From the NCBI RefSeq assembly GCF_022346545.1, contig NZ_JAKRNU010000018.1:1-52023 (forward strand): DNA of 52,023 nucleotides, in the 5' to 3' direction. Under the pieces are notes generated by a model. That model was not told the DNA's origin, did no database searches, and worked only from the letters and a program-made list of their open reading frames with translations. Shown piece after piece: positions 6,911 through 15,925 of this stretch. Position 1 is the first letter of the stretch. Each line of letters opens with the position of its first letter. A program made the translations under genes and the position numbers. The stretch is from Sporosarcina sp. ACRSM (GTDB lineage Bacteria; Bacillota; Bacilli; Bacillales_A; Planococcaceae).

Positions 6911-9784
6911 TCACTTGGCTACATTTTCGGCTTCTCTAATTTTTTGTTCCATCCGTTCCCGATCTCGCGCCAGAATCGGTTGTAAATAAGCGCCCGTGTA
7001 GGAGGCTTTTTCCGCAGCCACTTGTTCAGGTGTACCTGTGGCAATGATTTGTCCGCCTTTGTCACCGCCTTCAGGACCTAAATCGATAATATGATCGACA
7101 GTTTTAATGACATCGAGATTATGTTCGATGACGAGAACAGTATTCCCCGTATCGACAAGCCGCTGTAAGACGTGAAGTAGTTTGGCAATATCATGGACAT
7201 GCAAGCCGGTCGTCGGTTCGTCGAGAATATAAAACGACTTTCCATTCGATCGCTTATGCAGCTCGGAAGCCAATTTCACCCGTTGTGCTTCCCCACCGGA
7301 TAATGTCGTTGCAGGCTGTCCCAGTTTAATATAGCCTAGCCCGACGTCCATGATTGTTTGTAATTTCCGGCTGATTTTCGGGATATTTTCGAAAAACACC
7401 AGTGCATCTTCGACCGTCATCTCCAAGACATCGGCAATATTTTTCCCTTTGTAACGCACTTCCAATGTTTCCCGATTGTACCGTTTGCCATGGCAGACTT
7501 CACAAGGCACATAGACATCCGGTAAAAAATGCATTTCAATCTTAATGATGCCGTCTCCGCGACAGGCTTCACAGCGTCCACCTTTTACGTTGAAGCTGAA
7601 CCGGCCTTTTTTATATCCCCGAACTTTCGCTTCGTTTGTCGATGCATACACATCCCGCACATCATCAAACATGCCGGTATAAGTGGCCGGATTCGATCTT
7701 GGTGTACGGCCGATCGGCGACTGGTCGATTTCGATGACTTTCTCCAGTTCTTCAAGTCCAGTCACCGATTTAAATTGACCGGGTTTCTGTTTCGAACGGT
7801 TCAATTTCTGAGCAAGCACTTTATAGAGCACTTCATTGACCAATGTACTTTTCCCCGAGCCTGAAACGCCCGTCACCGCTATGAATTGACCGAGCGGAAT
7901 TTGTACGTTGACATTTTTTAAATTGTTCTCTGAAGCGCCTTTGATCGTGATTTTCCGTCCATCCGATTTTCGCCTTTCAAGCGGCAATGGGATGAATTTC
8001 TTCCCGCTCAAATATTGCCCCGTCAACGAATTCGGATCGTTCATCACTTCTTCCGGCGTACCTGCAGAGACGATTTCTCCCCCTGCGACACCCGCTCCCG
8101 GGCCGATATCGATCAAATGGTCAGCCGCCATCATCGTATCTTCATCATGCTCTACGACGATGAGCGTATTGCCGATATCACGCATGCTTTGCAAAGTCCC
8201 GATCAGGCGGTCGTTATCCCGTTGGTGAAGACCGATCGATGGCTCGTCCAAAATATAGAGCACGCCCGACAATCTCGAACCGATTTGAGTGGCTAATCGA
8301 ATACGCTGTGCTTCTCCACCTGAAAGCGTTCCTGCCGCTCTCGATAACGTTAAATATTCTAGTCCGACATTGACGAGAAAGCCGAGCCGTTCCGCAATTT
8401 CCCGTAAAATCAATTTGGCAATTTGCGCATCTTTTTCAGAGAGTTCAAGGTCTTTGAAAAAGCGATCCGCTTCCATAATGGATAATTCCGTCACTTGACC
8501 GATATGCGCCCCGTCCACTTTTACTGCTAGTGTTTCCTCTTTCAACCGATAACCGTTACAAGTCGGACAAGGCCTTTGCGCCATGTATTTCTCCATCTGT
8601 TCCCGTATGTAATCGGATGATGTTTCTTTGAATCTGCGTTCGACATTCGACAATATGCCTTCAAAATAAATATTGTTATCCCGTGTACTTCCGAATTCGT
8701 TCGTATAGCGGAAGCGGATTTTCTCATTTTTATCTCCATGCAGAAGCTTTTCCAGCTCTTCCTTCGATAGTTCGCTAACAGGTACATCCATGGAAATGCC
8801 GAAATGATTCGCCACCGTTTTCAATAATTCCGGATAATATTGAGAGCTTGTAGGTTCCCACGGAGCGATTGCATGGTCTTTCAAGGAAAGCGAAGGATCT
8901 GGAATGACCAGCTCGGGATCCACTTCCAACTTGTTGCCTAACCCATCACAATCCGGGCAGGCACCGAACGGACTGTTGAAAGAAAACATCCGCGGTTCCA
9001 ATTCACCGATTGAAAATCCACAAAGCGGGCATGCGTGATGTTCACTGAACAGCATTTCCTCTCCATCAATGACATCGACCAAAACAGTGCCATTCGCGAG
9101 ACGAAGTGCCGATTCCAACGAGTCACTTAACCGGGCGGCAACGTCTTCTTTAATAATAATCCGGTCGATCACAACTTCAATATTATGTTTTTTGTTTTTA
9201 TTGAGCTCGATATTATCGTCCAGGTCCATCGTTTCCCCGTTCACACGGATACGGACATACCCTTGTTTCTTAATGTCTTCAATCAACTTCACATGCGTCC
9301 CTTTACGGCCGGAAACGATCGGAGCGAGCACTTGGATACGTGAACGTTCCGGCAATTGCAGGAGACGGTCCACCATCTGTTCGACCGTTTGAGATGAAAT
9401 TTCCGTTCCATGAATCGGACAGACCGGTTTTCCGACCCTTGCATAGAGCAAGCGCAAATAATCATAGATTTCCGTCACCGTTCCGACAGTGGAGCGTGGA
9501 TTTCGGCTCGTCGTCTTCTGGTCGATGGAAATGGCTGGAGATAGCCCTTCGATGACATCCACATCCGGCTTATCCATCTGTCCAAGAAACTGACGGGCAT
9601 ATGCGGACAGCGATTCTACATAACGTCGTTGCCCTTCCGCGTACACCGTATCAAAAGCAAGGGAAGATTTTCCTGATCCCGACAAACCAGTCATGACGAC
9701 CAGTTTGTCCCGTGGAATGCTGACATTAATATTTTTTAAGTTATGTGTACGTGCTCCTTGTATGACGATTTCTTTGTTTTTCAT
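6911..9784 (-). CDS. uvrA: Excinuclease ABC subunit A
   Basis: A 957-residue UvrA of full length. It has two ABC ATPase modules: Walker A GLSGSGKSS near residue 34 and GVSGSGKST near 641, each with an LSGGEAQR signature. Zinc-finger cysteine pairs are visible (CPLC...CPDC, and CEAC...CEVC with RGDGIIKIEMHFLPDVYVPC between). UvrA dimers scan DNA for bulky lesions and load UvrB. The gene starts 6 bp after uvrB ends, so the two form one operon on the minus strand. Confidence 0.98.
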   Translation of the reverse strand: MKNKEIVIQGARTHNLKNINVSIPRDKLVVMTGLSGSGKSSLAFDTVYAEGQRRYVESLSAYARQFLGQMDKPDVDVIEGLSPAISIDQKTTSRNPRSTVGTVTEIYDYLRLLYARVGKPVCPIHGTEISSQTVEQMVDRLLQLPERSRIQVLAPIVSGRKGTHVKLIEDIKKQGYVRIRVNGETMDLDDNIELNKNKKHNIEVVIDRIIIKEDVAARLSDSLESALRLANGTVLVDVIDGEEMLFSEHHACPLCGFSIGELEPRMFSFNSPFGACPDCDGLGNKLEVDPELVIPDPSLSLKDHAIAPWEPTSSQYYPELLKTVANHFGISMDVPVSELSKEELEKLLHGDKNEKIRFRYTNEFGSTRDNNIYFEGILSNVERRFKETSSDYIREQMEKYMAQRPCPTCNGYRLKEETLAVKVDGAHIGQVTELSIMEADRFFKDLELSEKDAQIAKLILREIAERLGFLVNVGLEYLTLSRAAGTLSGGEAQRIRLATQIGSRLSGVLYILDEPSIGLHQRDNDRLIGTLQSMRDIGNTLIVVEHDEDTMMAADHLIDIGPGAGVAGGEIVSAGTPEEVMNDPNSLTGQYLSGKKFIPLPLERRKSDGRKITIKGASENNLKNVNVQIPLGQFIAVTGVSGSGKSTLVNEVLYKVLAQKLNRSKQKPGQFKSVTGLEELEKVIEIDQSPIGRTPRSNPATYTGMFDDVRDVYASTNEAKVRGYKKGRFSFNVKGGRCEACRGDGIIKIEMHFLPDVYVPCEVCHGKRYNRETLEVRYKGKNIADVLEMTVEDALVFFENIPKISRKLQTIMDVGLGYIKLGQPATTLSGGEAQRVKLASELHKRSNGKSFYILDEPTTGLHVHDIAKLLHVLQRLVDTGNTVLVIEHNLDVIKTVDHIIDLGPEGGDKGGQIIATGTPEQVAAEKASYTGAYLQPILARDRERMEQKIREAENVAK

Positions 9785-9790
9785 GCAAAC

Positions 9791-11773
9791 CTACCTTTCT
9801 GCTTTCAGTTCCAAAATCGTATCTCTCAGTTCTGCAGCCCGTTCGAAATCAAGCGCCTTCGCTGCTTCTTTCATCTCTTTCTCGAGTTTTTCAAGCAGCG
9901 TCACTTTTTCATCTTTTGTCAATTTCTTGCCTTTGGTCAACTTCTCGACATACGTTTCCGTTTCTTCAGCGACTTGCGTTGCACGAATGACATCACGGAT
10001 TTCTTTATTGATCGTCGTCGGCGTAATGCCGTGTTTTTCGTTGTACGCCATTTGGATTTCCCGACGTCGCTTCGTCTCGTCAATCGCTTTCGCCATGGAA
10101 TCTGTCATCCGGTCCGCGTACATGACAACATGCCCATTGGAATTCCGTGCAGCACGGCCAATCGTTTGAATGAGCGACCGCTCCGAGCGGAGGAAACCTT
10201 CCTTGTCCGCATCGAGAATGGCTACCAATGAAACTTCCGGAATATCGAGCCCTTCTCTTAGAAGGTTGATGCCGACGAGGACATCGTATGTGCCAAGCCG
10301 CAGTTCCCGTATGATTTCAATGCGTTCCAACGTTTTGATTTCCGAATGTAAGTATTGCACTTTGATGCCAATGTCTTTTAAGTAATCCGTCAAATCCTCT
10401 GACATTTTCTTTGTCAATGTCGTAATGAGGACACGTTCGTTCTGTTGAATCCGGGTGTTGATTTCATCGATCAAATCATCGATCTGCCCTTCGATCGGCC
10501 GCACATCAATCGTCGGATCCAATAATCCGGTCGGACGGATGATCTGTTCAATCATTTCAGGCGTATGTTCGATTTCGTAAGGGCCTGGCGTAGCCGATAC
10601 GTAAATCGCTTCTTTCACATGGCCTTCGAACTCCTGAAACGTGAGCGGTCGATTATCGAGTGCGGACGGCAAACGAAATCCATGTTCCACAAGGACACTT
10701 TTCCTCGCCTGGTCCCCATTGAACATGCCCCGGATTTGCGGCAATGAGACATGACTTTCATCGATGACGATCAGGAAATCATCCGGAAAATAATCGAGTA
10801 GCGTATAAGGTGTGGCGCCTGCAGGTCTGAGCGTCAAATGCCGTGAATAGTTTTCTATACCCGAACAGAAGCCCATTTCACGCATCATTTCTAAATCATA
10901 GCGTGTCCGTTGTTCAAGGCGTTGCGCTTCAAGGAGCTTATCTTGACTGCGCAGAACCTTCAACTGTTCCTCCAGTTCGGCTTCGATATTCTCAATCGCC
11001 TTGACCATCTTCTCCTCACGTGTTACGAAGTGGGAAGCCGGGAAAATAGCGATATGTTCACGCTCACCCAGTATTTCTCCCGTCAGCGCATCCACTTCCC
11101 GTATCCGATCGATTTCATCCCCGAAAAACTCGACCCGCATACAGCGCTCGTCGCGCGAGGCCGGGAATATTTCGACGACATCGCCCCTGACCCGGAACGT
11201 TCCGCGGACGAAATTGATATCGTTCCGCTCATATTGGATATCGACCAATTTCCGGAGCAATTCGTTGCGTCCGATTTCCATGCCGGTGCGGAGTGAGACA
11301 ACGAGTTCCCGATATTCCTCCGGATTCCCGAGACCGTAAATACAAGACACCGACGCCACGATGAGCACATCATTCCGTTCAAACAACGCGGAGGTCGCGG
11401 AGTGGCGCAATTTATCGATTTCATCATTGATACTGGCGTCTTTCTCAATATAGGTATCCGTATGCGGGACATATGCTTCTGGTTGGTAATAATCGTAATA
11501 ACTGACGAAATATTCGACGGCATTATCCGGGAAAAATTCTTTAAACTCACTATATAATTGGCCGGCTAATGTTTTATTGTGCGCAATGACAAGCGTCGGC
11601 TTGTTCACTTCGGTTACGACATTCGAAATGGTGAACGTTTTGCCTGTCCCGGTCGCTCCAAGCAATGTTTGATGCTTTTGCTTTTTTTCCAACCCTTCCA
11701 CCAGTTTGGCGATAGCTGACGGTTGGTCACCCTTTGGTGTATAGGGTGCTTGTAAGTTGAATTTTTGGACCAT
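9791..11773 (-). CDS. uvrB: Excinuclease ABC subunit B
   Basis: A 660-residue UvrB. The Walker A GATGTGKTFT is near residue 39. The damage-probing beta-hairpin is recognised from YYDYYQPEAYVP (about 92-103). Helicase motifs (DESH, the ERSLIQTIGRAARN block) follow. The C-terminus carries the UVR motif (EKEMKEAAKALDFERAAELRD) that contacts UvrC. It opens DNA at lesions for nucleotide excision repair. First gene of the uvrB-uvrA operon, with AGGAGGGG just before the start and a LexA-like box upstream at 11849-11862. Confidence 0.98.
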   Translation of the reverse strand: MVQKFNLQAPYTPKGDQPSAIAKLVEGLEKKQKHQTLLGATGTGKTFTISNVVTEVNKPTLVIAHNKTLAGQLYSEFKEFFPDNAVEYFVSYYDYYQPEAYVPHTDTYIEKDASINDEIDKLRHSATSALFERNDVLIVASVSCIYGLGNPEEYRELVVSLRTGMEIGRNELLRKLVDIQYERNDINFVRGTFRVRGDVVEIFPASRDERCMRVEFFGDEIDRIREVDALTGEILGEREHIAIFPASHFVTREEKMVKAIENIEAELEEQLKVLRSQDKLLEAQRLEQRTRYDLEMMREMGFCSGIENYSRHLTLRPAGATPYTLLDYFPDDFLIVIDESHVSLPQIRGMFNGDQARKSVLVEHGFRLPSALDNRPLTFQEFEGHVKEAIYVSATPGPYEIEHTPEMIEQIIRPTGLLDPTIDVRPIEGQIDDLIDEINTRIQQNERVLITTLTKKMSEDLTDYLKDIGIKVQYLHSEIKTLERIEIIRELRLGTYDVLVGINLLREGLDIPEVSLVAILDADKEGFLRSERSLIQTIGRAARNSNGHVVMYADRMTDSMAKAIDETKRRREIQMAYNEKHGITPTTINKEIRDVIRATQVAEETETYVEKLTKGKKLTKDEKVTLLEKLEKEMKEAAKALDFERAAELRDTILELKAER

Positions 11774-11848
11774 TGGAGTCCCCTCCTATTGTGTTGAAGC
11801 AAGTTAATTCTATCTTATCACTTTACCCATCTTTTGACGAGTAAAAAA

Positions 11849-11862
11849 CGAACGTATATTCT
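11849..11862 (-). promoter_or_regulatory. Probable LexA (SOS) box of uvrBA
   Basis: CGAACGTATATTCT matches the Gram-positive LexA/DinR consensus CGAAC-RNRY-GTTCG except for two bases in the right half. It lies 76-89 bp upstream of uvrB, and uvrB is an SOS gene in B. subtilis. Binding is inferred. Confidence 0.55.
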
Positions 11863-11875
11863 AATGGTTAAAACA

Positions 11876-11921
11876 CGCAAAAAAAGACGTTGCATGTACG
11901 GTGACACACGCAACGTCTTTT
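11876..11921 (-). terminator. Terminator of the IDEAL-domain gene
   Basis: GCAACGTCTTTT (11910-11921) pairs with AAAAGACGTTGC (11882-11893). On the minus strand this is followed by a seven-T run. It starts 7 bp after the stop of the upstream minus-strand gene. Confidence 0.85.
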
Positions 11922-11927
11922 CAATTT

Positions 11928-12173
11928 TTAATCGCTAATTTCTAGTTTCAATAATCTTTCCGTGTAGGTTTGGAATGCCTCTTCATCTCGACAATCCAGT
12001 GCATTATCAATTAAATCCATCAATCTGGCTTTCGTTTGTTCCCGGTGAATGTGATTCAAAAATAGGTCCATATAAATTTCATTCAGCAATTTCTCTGCTT
12101 GAAGCGATGAACCGTTTTTCCCGACGGCTTTCAAAAATTCAGCATATGAATAGTTTTTTTCCATCTCGCTCAC
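11928..12173 (-). CDS. Small IDEAL-domain protein
   Basis: An 81-residue protein whose C-terminal 40 residues read LMDLIDNALDCRDEEAFQTYTERL, a clear IDEAL domain (the motif is usually IDEALDxRDxEAF). The first half is helical, with the LNEIYMDLFLNH segment common in this family. IDEAL domains occur in small Bacillales regulators and adaptors (YpiB, ComK C-terminus). The role of this stand-alone version is not known. It has its own terminator, so it is monocistronic upstream of uvrB. Confidence 0.82.
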   Translation of the reverse strand: MSEMEKNYSYAEFLKAVGKNGSSLQAEKLLNEIYMDLFLNHIHREQTKARLMDLIDNALDCRDEEAFQTYTERLLKLEISD

Positions 12174-12277
12174 CCCTGATGGCTTTTATTTATTATACCG
12201 AAGAATAGGGGTCAATTGCAAGCGATTTTTTAGAATATTCTATTTTCAAATCTACTATTTGAGATAAAAGATTGCTG

Positions 12278-13489
12278 TTAATGTTCTTTATTTCTCGCAT
12301 CTGTGAAACGGATGGTCACTTCTGAAATTAGCAAGATGACGCCGGCCAATAGCAAGGGCGTGGAAGAAATGCCGTAAAGGAACAAAGCGCTAATGAAAAC
12401 GAGAATCGCTTGGATCCATTGAACCGTTCTGACGTTTTTCCGAATGGCGCCAGGTCGTGTTTCCATCCGCTCGGGAAAGAGCATATCCATCCTGAATTCG
12501 TCCGAAGCACGCAATGCATAAATCAGTTGTACCGAAGTTGCAAATGCAAGTGCACCTGCGAAAATGATCACAACAATCGGGAACGGTATAAAGATGGCCC
12601 CGAGTATAGATAAGGCCGTCAGTCTTACCCACAGCCAGAAGTTATCATCCGTCCGGAGAAATGTCCGTCTGATCAAATAATCTTGTGGAACTGTCTTTCC
12701 AAACTTCGCTGTGCCAAATAGCGAGCCGAGCCATCCTCTTCGACTGATGGATCCTTTCAGATGCGGAACGTCTGTGAAATAATTGGCAAACCGATAAAAG
12801 CGCATCATCCGATTTTGCTCCAAAGCGATAAAATGATCATACGGGAATGGTTTTTCCGATTTCTTTTTCCGCCAATACACACTGTAAAAACCTGCGATGA
12901 TGAAAAAAACTACCGTCAAATACGGATAGGGGCTAAGCCAAGCCAAAATGATACAGGCCGCCAATAGAAAACGGAGGATTCGATCCCGCCAAACGCCAGC
13001 CCCACCCGTTGCTTGCCGAACAGCATATTCCGTTTCAACAAATAGCCACTTCAACACGACGATGAAAATAGCAAGCCATATATAGAGCAATTTTGAACCC
13101 GTCTCCGTTGCAGACAAAAGCGGTAACGCAACGATATACAACAATAATGGCAAGGGCAATTGGGAAAAGGTCGTCCAACTTAAAGCCCGTCCCAAATAGT
13201 GATCCAGCCGATGTTCAAGAGGCAGGAAATAAACCGTATCGGCCGGCTTTAACAGTGTGGCAGGTGGTGAAATCGCCAGCGCCGCCGCAATGATCAAAGC
13301 CGTCAGCAAGGCAGCCGAAAAATCCGTCGGCACTTCCTTTAACCACTCACTATAAGCGTAACCTCCCGCACCGATTGTAAAGACAAGCACGATGGCCAAA
13401 TGGCCGGTAAAGACATACTTCATATATTTTTGGAGTTCGGTTATATAATGGACGAACCGGTTCCCCCAGATATCACGCAAATTGTTCAT
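12278..13489 (-). CDS. ecsB: ABC transporter permease EcsB
   Basis: A 403-residue integral membrane protein with about nine hydrophobic segments in two clusters (about 25-190 and 290-400) around a charged central region, matching EcsB in size and in N-terminal MNNLRDIW...RF. Its start overlaps the end of ecsA by 17 bp. In B. subtilis, EcsAB affects protein secretion, intramembrane proteolysis by RasP and competence. The substrate is not established. No ecsC is seen downstream. Confidence 0.93.
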   Translation of the reverse strand: MNNLRDIWGNRFVHYITELQKYMKYVFTGHLAIVLVFTIGAGGYAYSEWLKEVPTDFSAALLTALIIAAALAISPPATLLKPADTVYFLPLEHRLDHYLGRALSWTTFSQLPLPLLLYIVALPLLSATETGSKLLYIWLAIFIVVLKWLFVETEYAVRQATGGAGVWRDRILRFLLAACIILAWLSPYPYLTVVFFIIAGFYSVYWRKKKSEKPFPYDHFIALEQNRMMRFYRFANYFTDVPHLKGSISRRGWLGSLFGTAKFGKTVPQDYLIRRTFLRTDDNFWLWVRLTALSILGAIFIPFPIVVIIFAGALAFATSVQLIYALRASDEFRMDMLFPERMETRPGAIRKNVRTVQWIQAILVFISALFLYGISSTPLLLAGVILLISEVTIRFTDARNKEH

Positions 13490-14222
13490 AATCCGCTTCC
13501 TCTGTCATCGCGATATATAAGTCATCCAAGGATGCCTTCGGACGGTCGAAAGCCTTCCTCAAATCTTCCATCGTTCCTTCTGCCCGCACCCGTCCTTCGT
13601 GCAGCAAAATGATCCGGTCACAATATTTTTCGGCCGTCGACAAAACGTGGGTAGACATGAGAACGGATGCCCCGTTTTCTTTCCGCTCCGTCATCTGTTC
13701 CAAAAGCGACCGAATCCCGAGTGGATCCAATCCGACGAAAGGTTCATCGATAATGTACAACGAAGGATTGACGAGGAACGCGCACATGATCATCACTTTT
13801 TGCCGCATCCCTTTTGAAAAATGCGCCGGAAACCATTTCAACCGTTTTTCCATGCGGAACTCCTTCAACAACTCGGCTGAACGCGCTTCAAATAACTCCT
13901 TCTCCAGCCCGTAAGCCATCGCCGTCAATTCCAGATGCTCTTGCAATGTCAATTCCTCATACAAAATCGGCGTTTCTGGAATATATGTGAACGCCTTTCT
14001 GTACATTTCAGGATCCTCACTGAACGTCACTCCATTGACGCGGATTTCTCCGCTATGGGGATTCATCAGGCCGATAATATGTTTAATCGTCGTACTTTTC
14101 CCCGCCCCGTTCAGGCCGATCAAACCGACGAGTTCTCCTTCACCGATGTTGAATGATAAATCATGTAGAACCGGCTTACGTGTATAGCCACCTGTTACGT
14201 CTTTCATTTCGAGAATTGCCAT
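13473..14222 (-). CDS. ecsA: ABC transporter ATP-binding protein EcsA
   Basis: About 249 residues. Walker A GLNGAGKST, the signature region FSKGMRQKVMIM, and Walker B LYIIDEPFVGLDP with a following LMSTHVL switch histidine make it a complete ABC ATPase. The start at 14222 is preferred over 14228 because GGAGG is 6 nt upstream of it. It pairs with EcsB and faces the hit gene, the same divergent arrangement as in B. subtilis. Confidence 0.95.
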   Translation of the reverse strand: MAILEMKDVTGGYTRKPVLHDLSFNIGEGELVGLIGLNGAGKSTTIKHIIGLMNPHSGEIRVNGVTFSEDPEMYRKAFTYIPETPILYEELTLQEHLELTAMAYGLEKELFEARSAELLKEFRMEKRLKWFPAHFSKGMRQKVMIMCAFLVNPSLYIIDEPFVGLDPLGIRSLLEQMTERKENGASVLMSTHVLSTAEKYCDRIILLHEGRVRAEGTMEDLRKAFDRPKASLDDLYIAMTEEADYEQFA

Positions 14223-14408
14223 ATCCATCCTCCATTCTTCGTTTTATATTATCAAAAAACAGGCTAAAAAGCTTGTACACCGATGCCGGTTACTCATACA
14301 ATTTACGCCCTTGGAATTGTAGCAGCAACTGGCATCGCTTGGCTTCAGCTCCACCCCTTCGTATAAAAATATGCTAAACTTGTCCTATTCATGAAAGGGT
14401 GTGCTGTA

Positions 14409-14834
14409 ATGACGAATTGTATTTTTTGTAAAATTATTGAAGGTTCCATTCCAAGCGCCAAAATTTATGAAGACGAGCATGTGCTTGCCTTCATGGACAT
14501 CGGTCCGGTAACGAAAGGACATGCCCTGCTGATCCCTAAACAACATCGGGAAAACGTCTATGAGTTAACCGAAGAAGAGGCTTCGAATCTATTTGCCGTT
14601 GTGCCGAAAATCGCCAATGCGCTAAAAGCGGAATTCGAACCGGCCGGGATGAATTTATTGCAAAACAACGGTGCACATGCAGGTCAAGCGGTCTTCCATT
14701 TCCATCTGCATTTCATCCCGCGCTATGATGAGACGGATGGCTTCCAACCAACATTCCAACCGAAATCCGCAGAATTTACACCTGAGCGTATCCAAGAAAT
14801 CGCTGCGGGTTTGCGGGCAAGGCTTGAAAAATAA
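14409..14834 (+). CDS. hit: HIT family protein Hit
   Basis: A 141-residue histidine-triad protein. CIFCKIIEG at the N-terminus is typical of the Hit/HinT branch, and the nucleotide-binding triad reads HFHLHFIPR near residue 97. Such proteins hydrolyse purine nucleoside phosphoramidates or dinucleotides. The ATG at 14409 has AAAGGGTG 7 nt upstream; the ATG at 14391 has no ribosome site. It is divergent from ecsAB across about 190 bp. That gap holds an imperfect inverted repeat (GATGCCGGTT ... AACTGGCATC) and the two promoters. Confidence 0.93.
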   Translation: MTNCIFCKIIEGSIPSAKIYEDEHVLAFMDIGPVTKGHALLIPKQHRENVYELTEEEASNLFAVVPKIANALKAEFEPAGMNLLQNNGAHAGQAVFHFHLHFIPRYDETDGFQPTFQPKSAEFTPERIQEIAAGLRARLEK

Positions 14835-14892
14835 GCTTGCAGATAGTTTGAAAAAAGTGTAAAATCATTATAAGTTTTTCGCTGTCGATCAC

Positions 14893-14936
14893 GAGGATAC
14901 GGCAGGAAAACCATAGACGAGTCGAGGAGAGATGAG
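14893..14936 (+). promoter_or_regulatory. Putative TRAP (MtrB) binding site over the trpP ribosome site
   Basis: Five NAG triplets (TAG 14914, GAG 14919, 14924, 14929, 14934) are spaced by exactly two nucleotides each. Two more lie upstream (GAG 14893, CAG 14903). The last three overlap the Shine-Dalgarno and end 2 nt before the TTG start. TRAP bound to tryptophan wraps RNA around such repeats, and B. subtilis trpP is repressed this way. The spacing is seen directly; the binding is inferred. Confidence 0.6.
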
Positions 14937-14938
14937 AA

Positions 14939-15487
14939 TTGAAAACGAAAGAACTTGTATTAATGGCGTTGTTAGTCGCTGTCGGTGCTGCACTGTATTT
15001 GATCATACCGGGTTATGGTGAAGGTATGAAACCTGATTTCATGCTAACGATGATGTTCATCGGGATCATTTTGTTTCCGACAACAAGAAACGTATTTTTA
15101 TTGGCTTTAACGACCGGTGTTATTTCTGGTATTTTCTCCAGTTTCCCGGGGGGATTCATCCCGAATATTATCGATAAGTTCGTAACGGCTTTTGTTGTTT
15201 ACGGTATTATTATTCTACTAAAGAAATTATCACGTAATTTAATTGCTACAACTGTTGTTACAGGTATCGGAACGGTTTTGTCAGGAAGTATTTTCTTATC
15301 AGTCGCACTATTTCTACTTGGCGTAACGATTCCAGGTTTTGATTCGCCTGCAGTAGCATTTACAACTCTATTCGTGCTAGTTGTTCTTCCTGCCATTTTG
15401 ATGAACTGTATCGCGTTTTTCATCATCTACCCGATTGTGACCAATTTGATGAAACGCTCATCGTTTAAATCTGTATTATCTAATTAA
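14939..15487 (+). CDS. trpP: Tryptophan transporter TrpP
   Basis: A 182-residue membrane protein with about five hydrophobic segments. It matches the TrpP/YhaG family through MKTKELVLMALLVAVGAALY at the N-terminus and the FSSFPGGFIPNIIDKFVTAF loop. It imports tryptophan. It starts with TTG, with GGAGAG upstream. The ribosome site lies inside a row of NAG triplets that look like a TRAP target. In B. subtilis the same gene lies beside hit and yhaH, so position and sequence agree. Confidence 0.93.
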   Translation: MKTKELVLMALLVAVGAALYLIIPGYGEGMKPDFMLTMMFIGIILFPTTRNVFLLALTTGVISGIFSSFPGGFIPNIIDKFVTAFVVYGIIILLKKLSRNLIATTVVTGIGTVLSGSIFLSVALFLLGVTIPGFDSPAVAFTTLFVLVVLPAILMNCIAFFIIYPIVTNLMKRSSFKSVLSN

Positions 15488-15496
15488 CTGATCTAT

Positions 15497-15531
15497 AAAA
15501 GCTTTCCGTCCTATGTGCGGAAAGCTTTTTT
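15497..15531 (+). terminator. trpP terminator
   Basis: AAAAGCTTTCCG (15497-15508) pairs with CGGAAAGCTTTT (15518-15529), ending in T6, 10 bp after the trpP stop. Confidence 0.9.
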
Positions 15532-15589
15532 ATCTTCGTTCAGTAGAAAACTCTTACCTATATAAGTCACGTTACAGTTTTGTTTTCCT

Positions 15590-15841
15590 ATTTAGCGGGG
15601 ACCAAACGTCCACTGAAGGAATAATGGAAGGCAGTCTAAGTGCGCGACGTCCTAAAAGGAAAATGCCTTAATTTCTGCAAAGATCGCAGAAATACGGCAA
15701 ATCGAACCCTCCGCTGTTCGATTCGCAACGACTGCATGACCTACATCCTGTAGGCCCGCGGATGTCACAGATTTTGGAAGGAGTTAATTGAGCTTTGCTC
15801 AATTCAAAATCTGGACGCAATTACGCCAAGTCGTAATTGAT
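15590..15841 (+). repeat. Dispersed structured intergenic element, copy 1 (chain of hairpins)
   Basis: No gene fits in 15488-15925. The stretch is a row of stem-loops: GGAC/GTCC (15599/15608), ATTTCTGC/GCAGAAAT (15671-15693), AATCGAAC/GTTCGATT (15700-15723) and CCTAC/GTAGG (15740-15754). The shared core follows: outer stem CAGATTTTG (15768-15776) with CAAAATCTG (15805-15813), inner stem AATTGAGC/GCTCAATT (15786-15804), and a last hairpin CAATTACG/CGTAATTG (15818-15839). The core recurs at 24487-24575 and, inverted, at 39197-39280. No transposase is nearby. Confidence 0.85.
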
Positions 15842-15925
15842 TATTGTTTGCTCAACTTGTCACGCCATGTTTTAATTGAGTGAGAACAGGAATACTAGTC
15901 AGTATAGAAAGGAGCTCAACCAATC

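Noticed and set aside
9693..10231. Long plus-strand ORFs opposite uvrA/uvrB
   Set aside because: Antisense shadows of strongly conserved uvrAB with no ribosome sites and low-complexity products.
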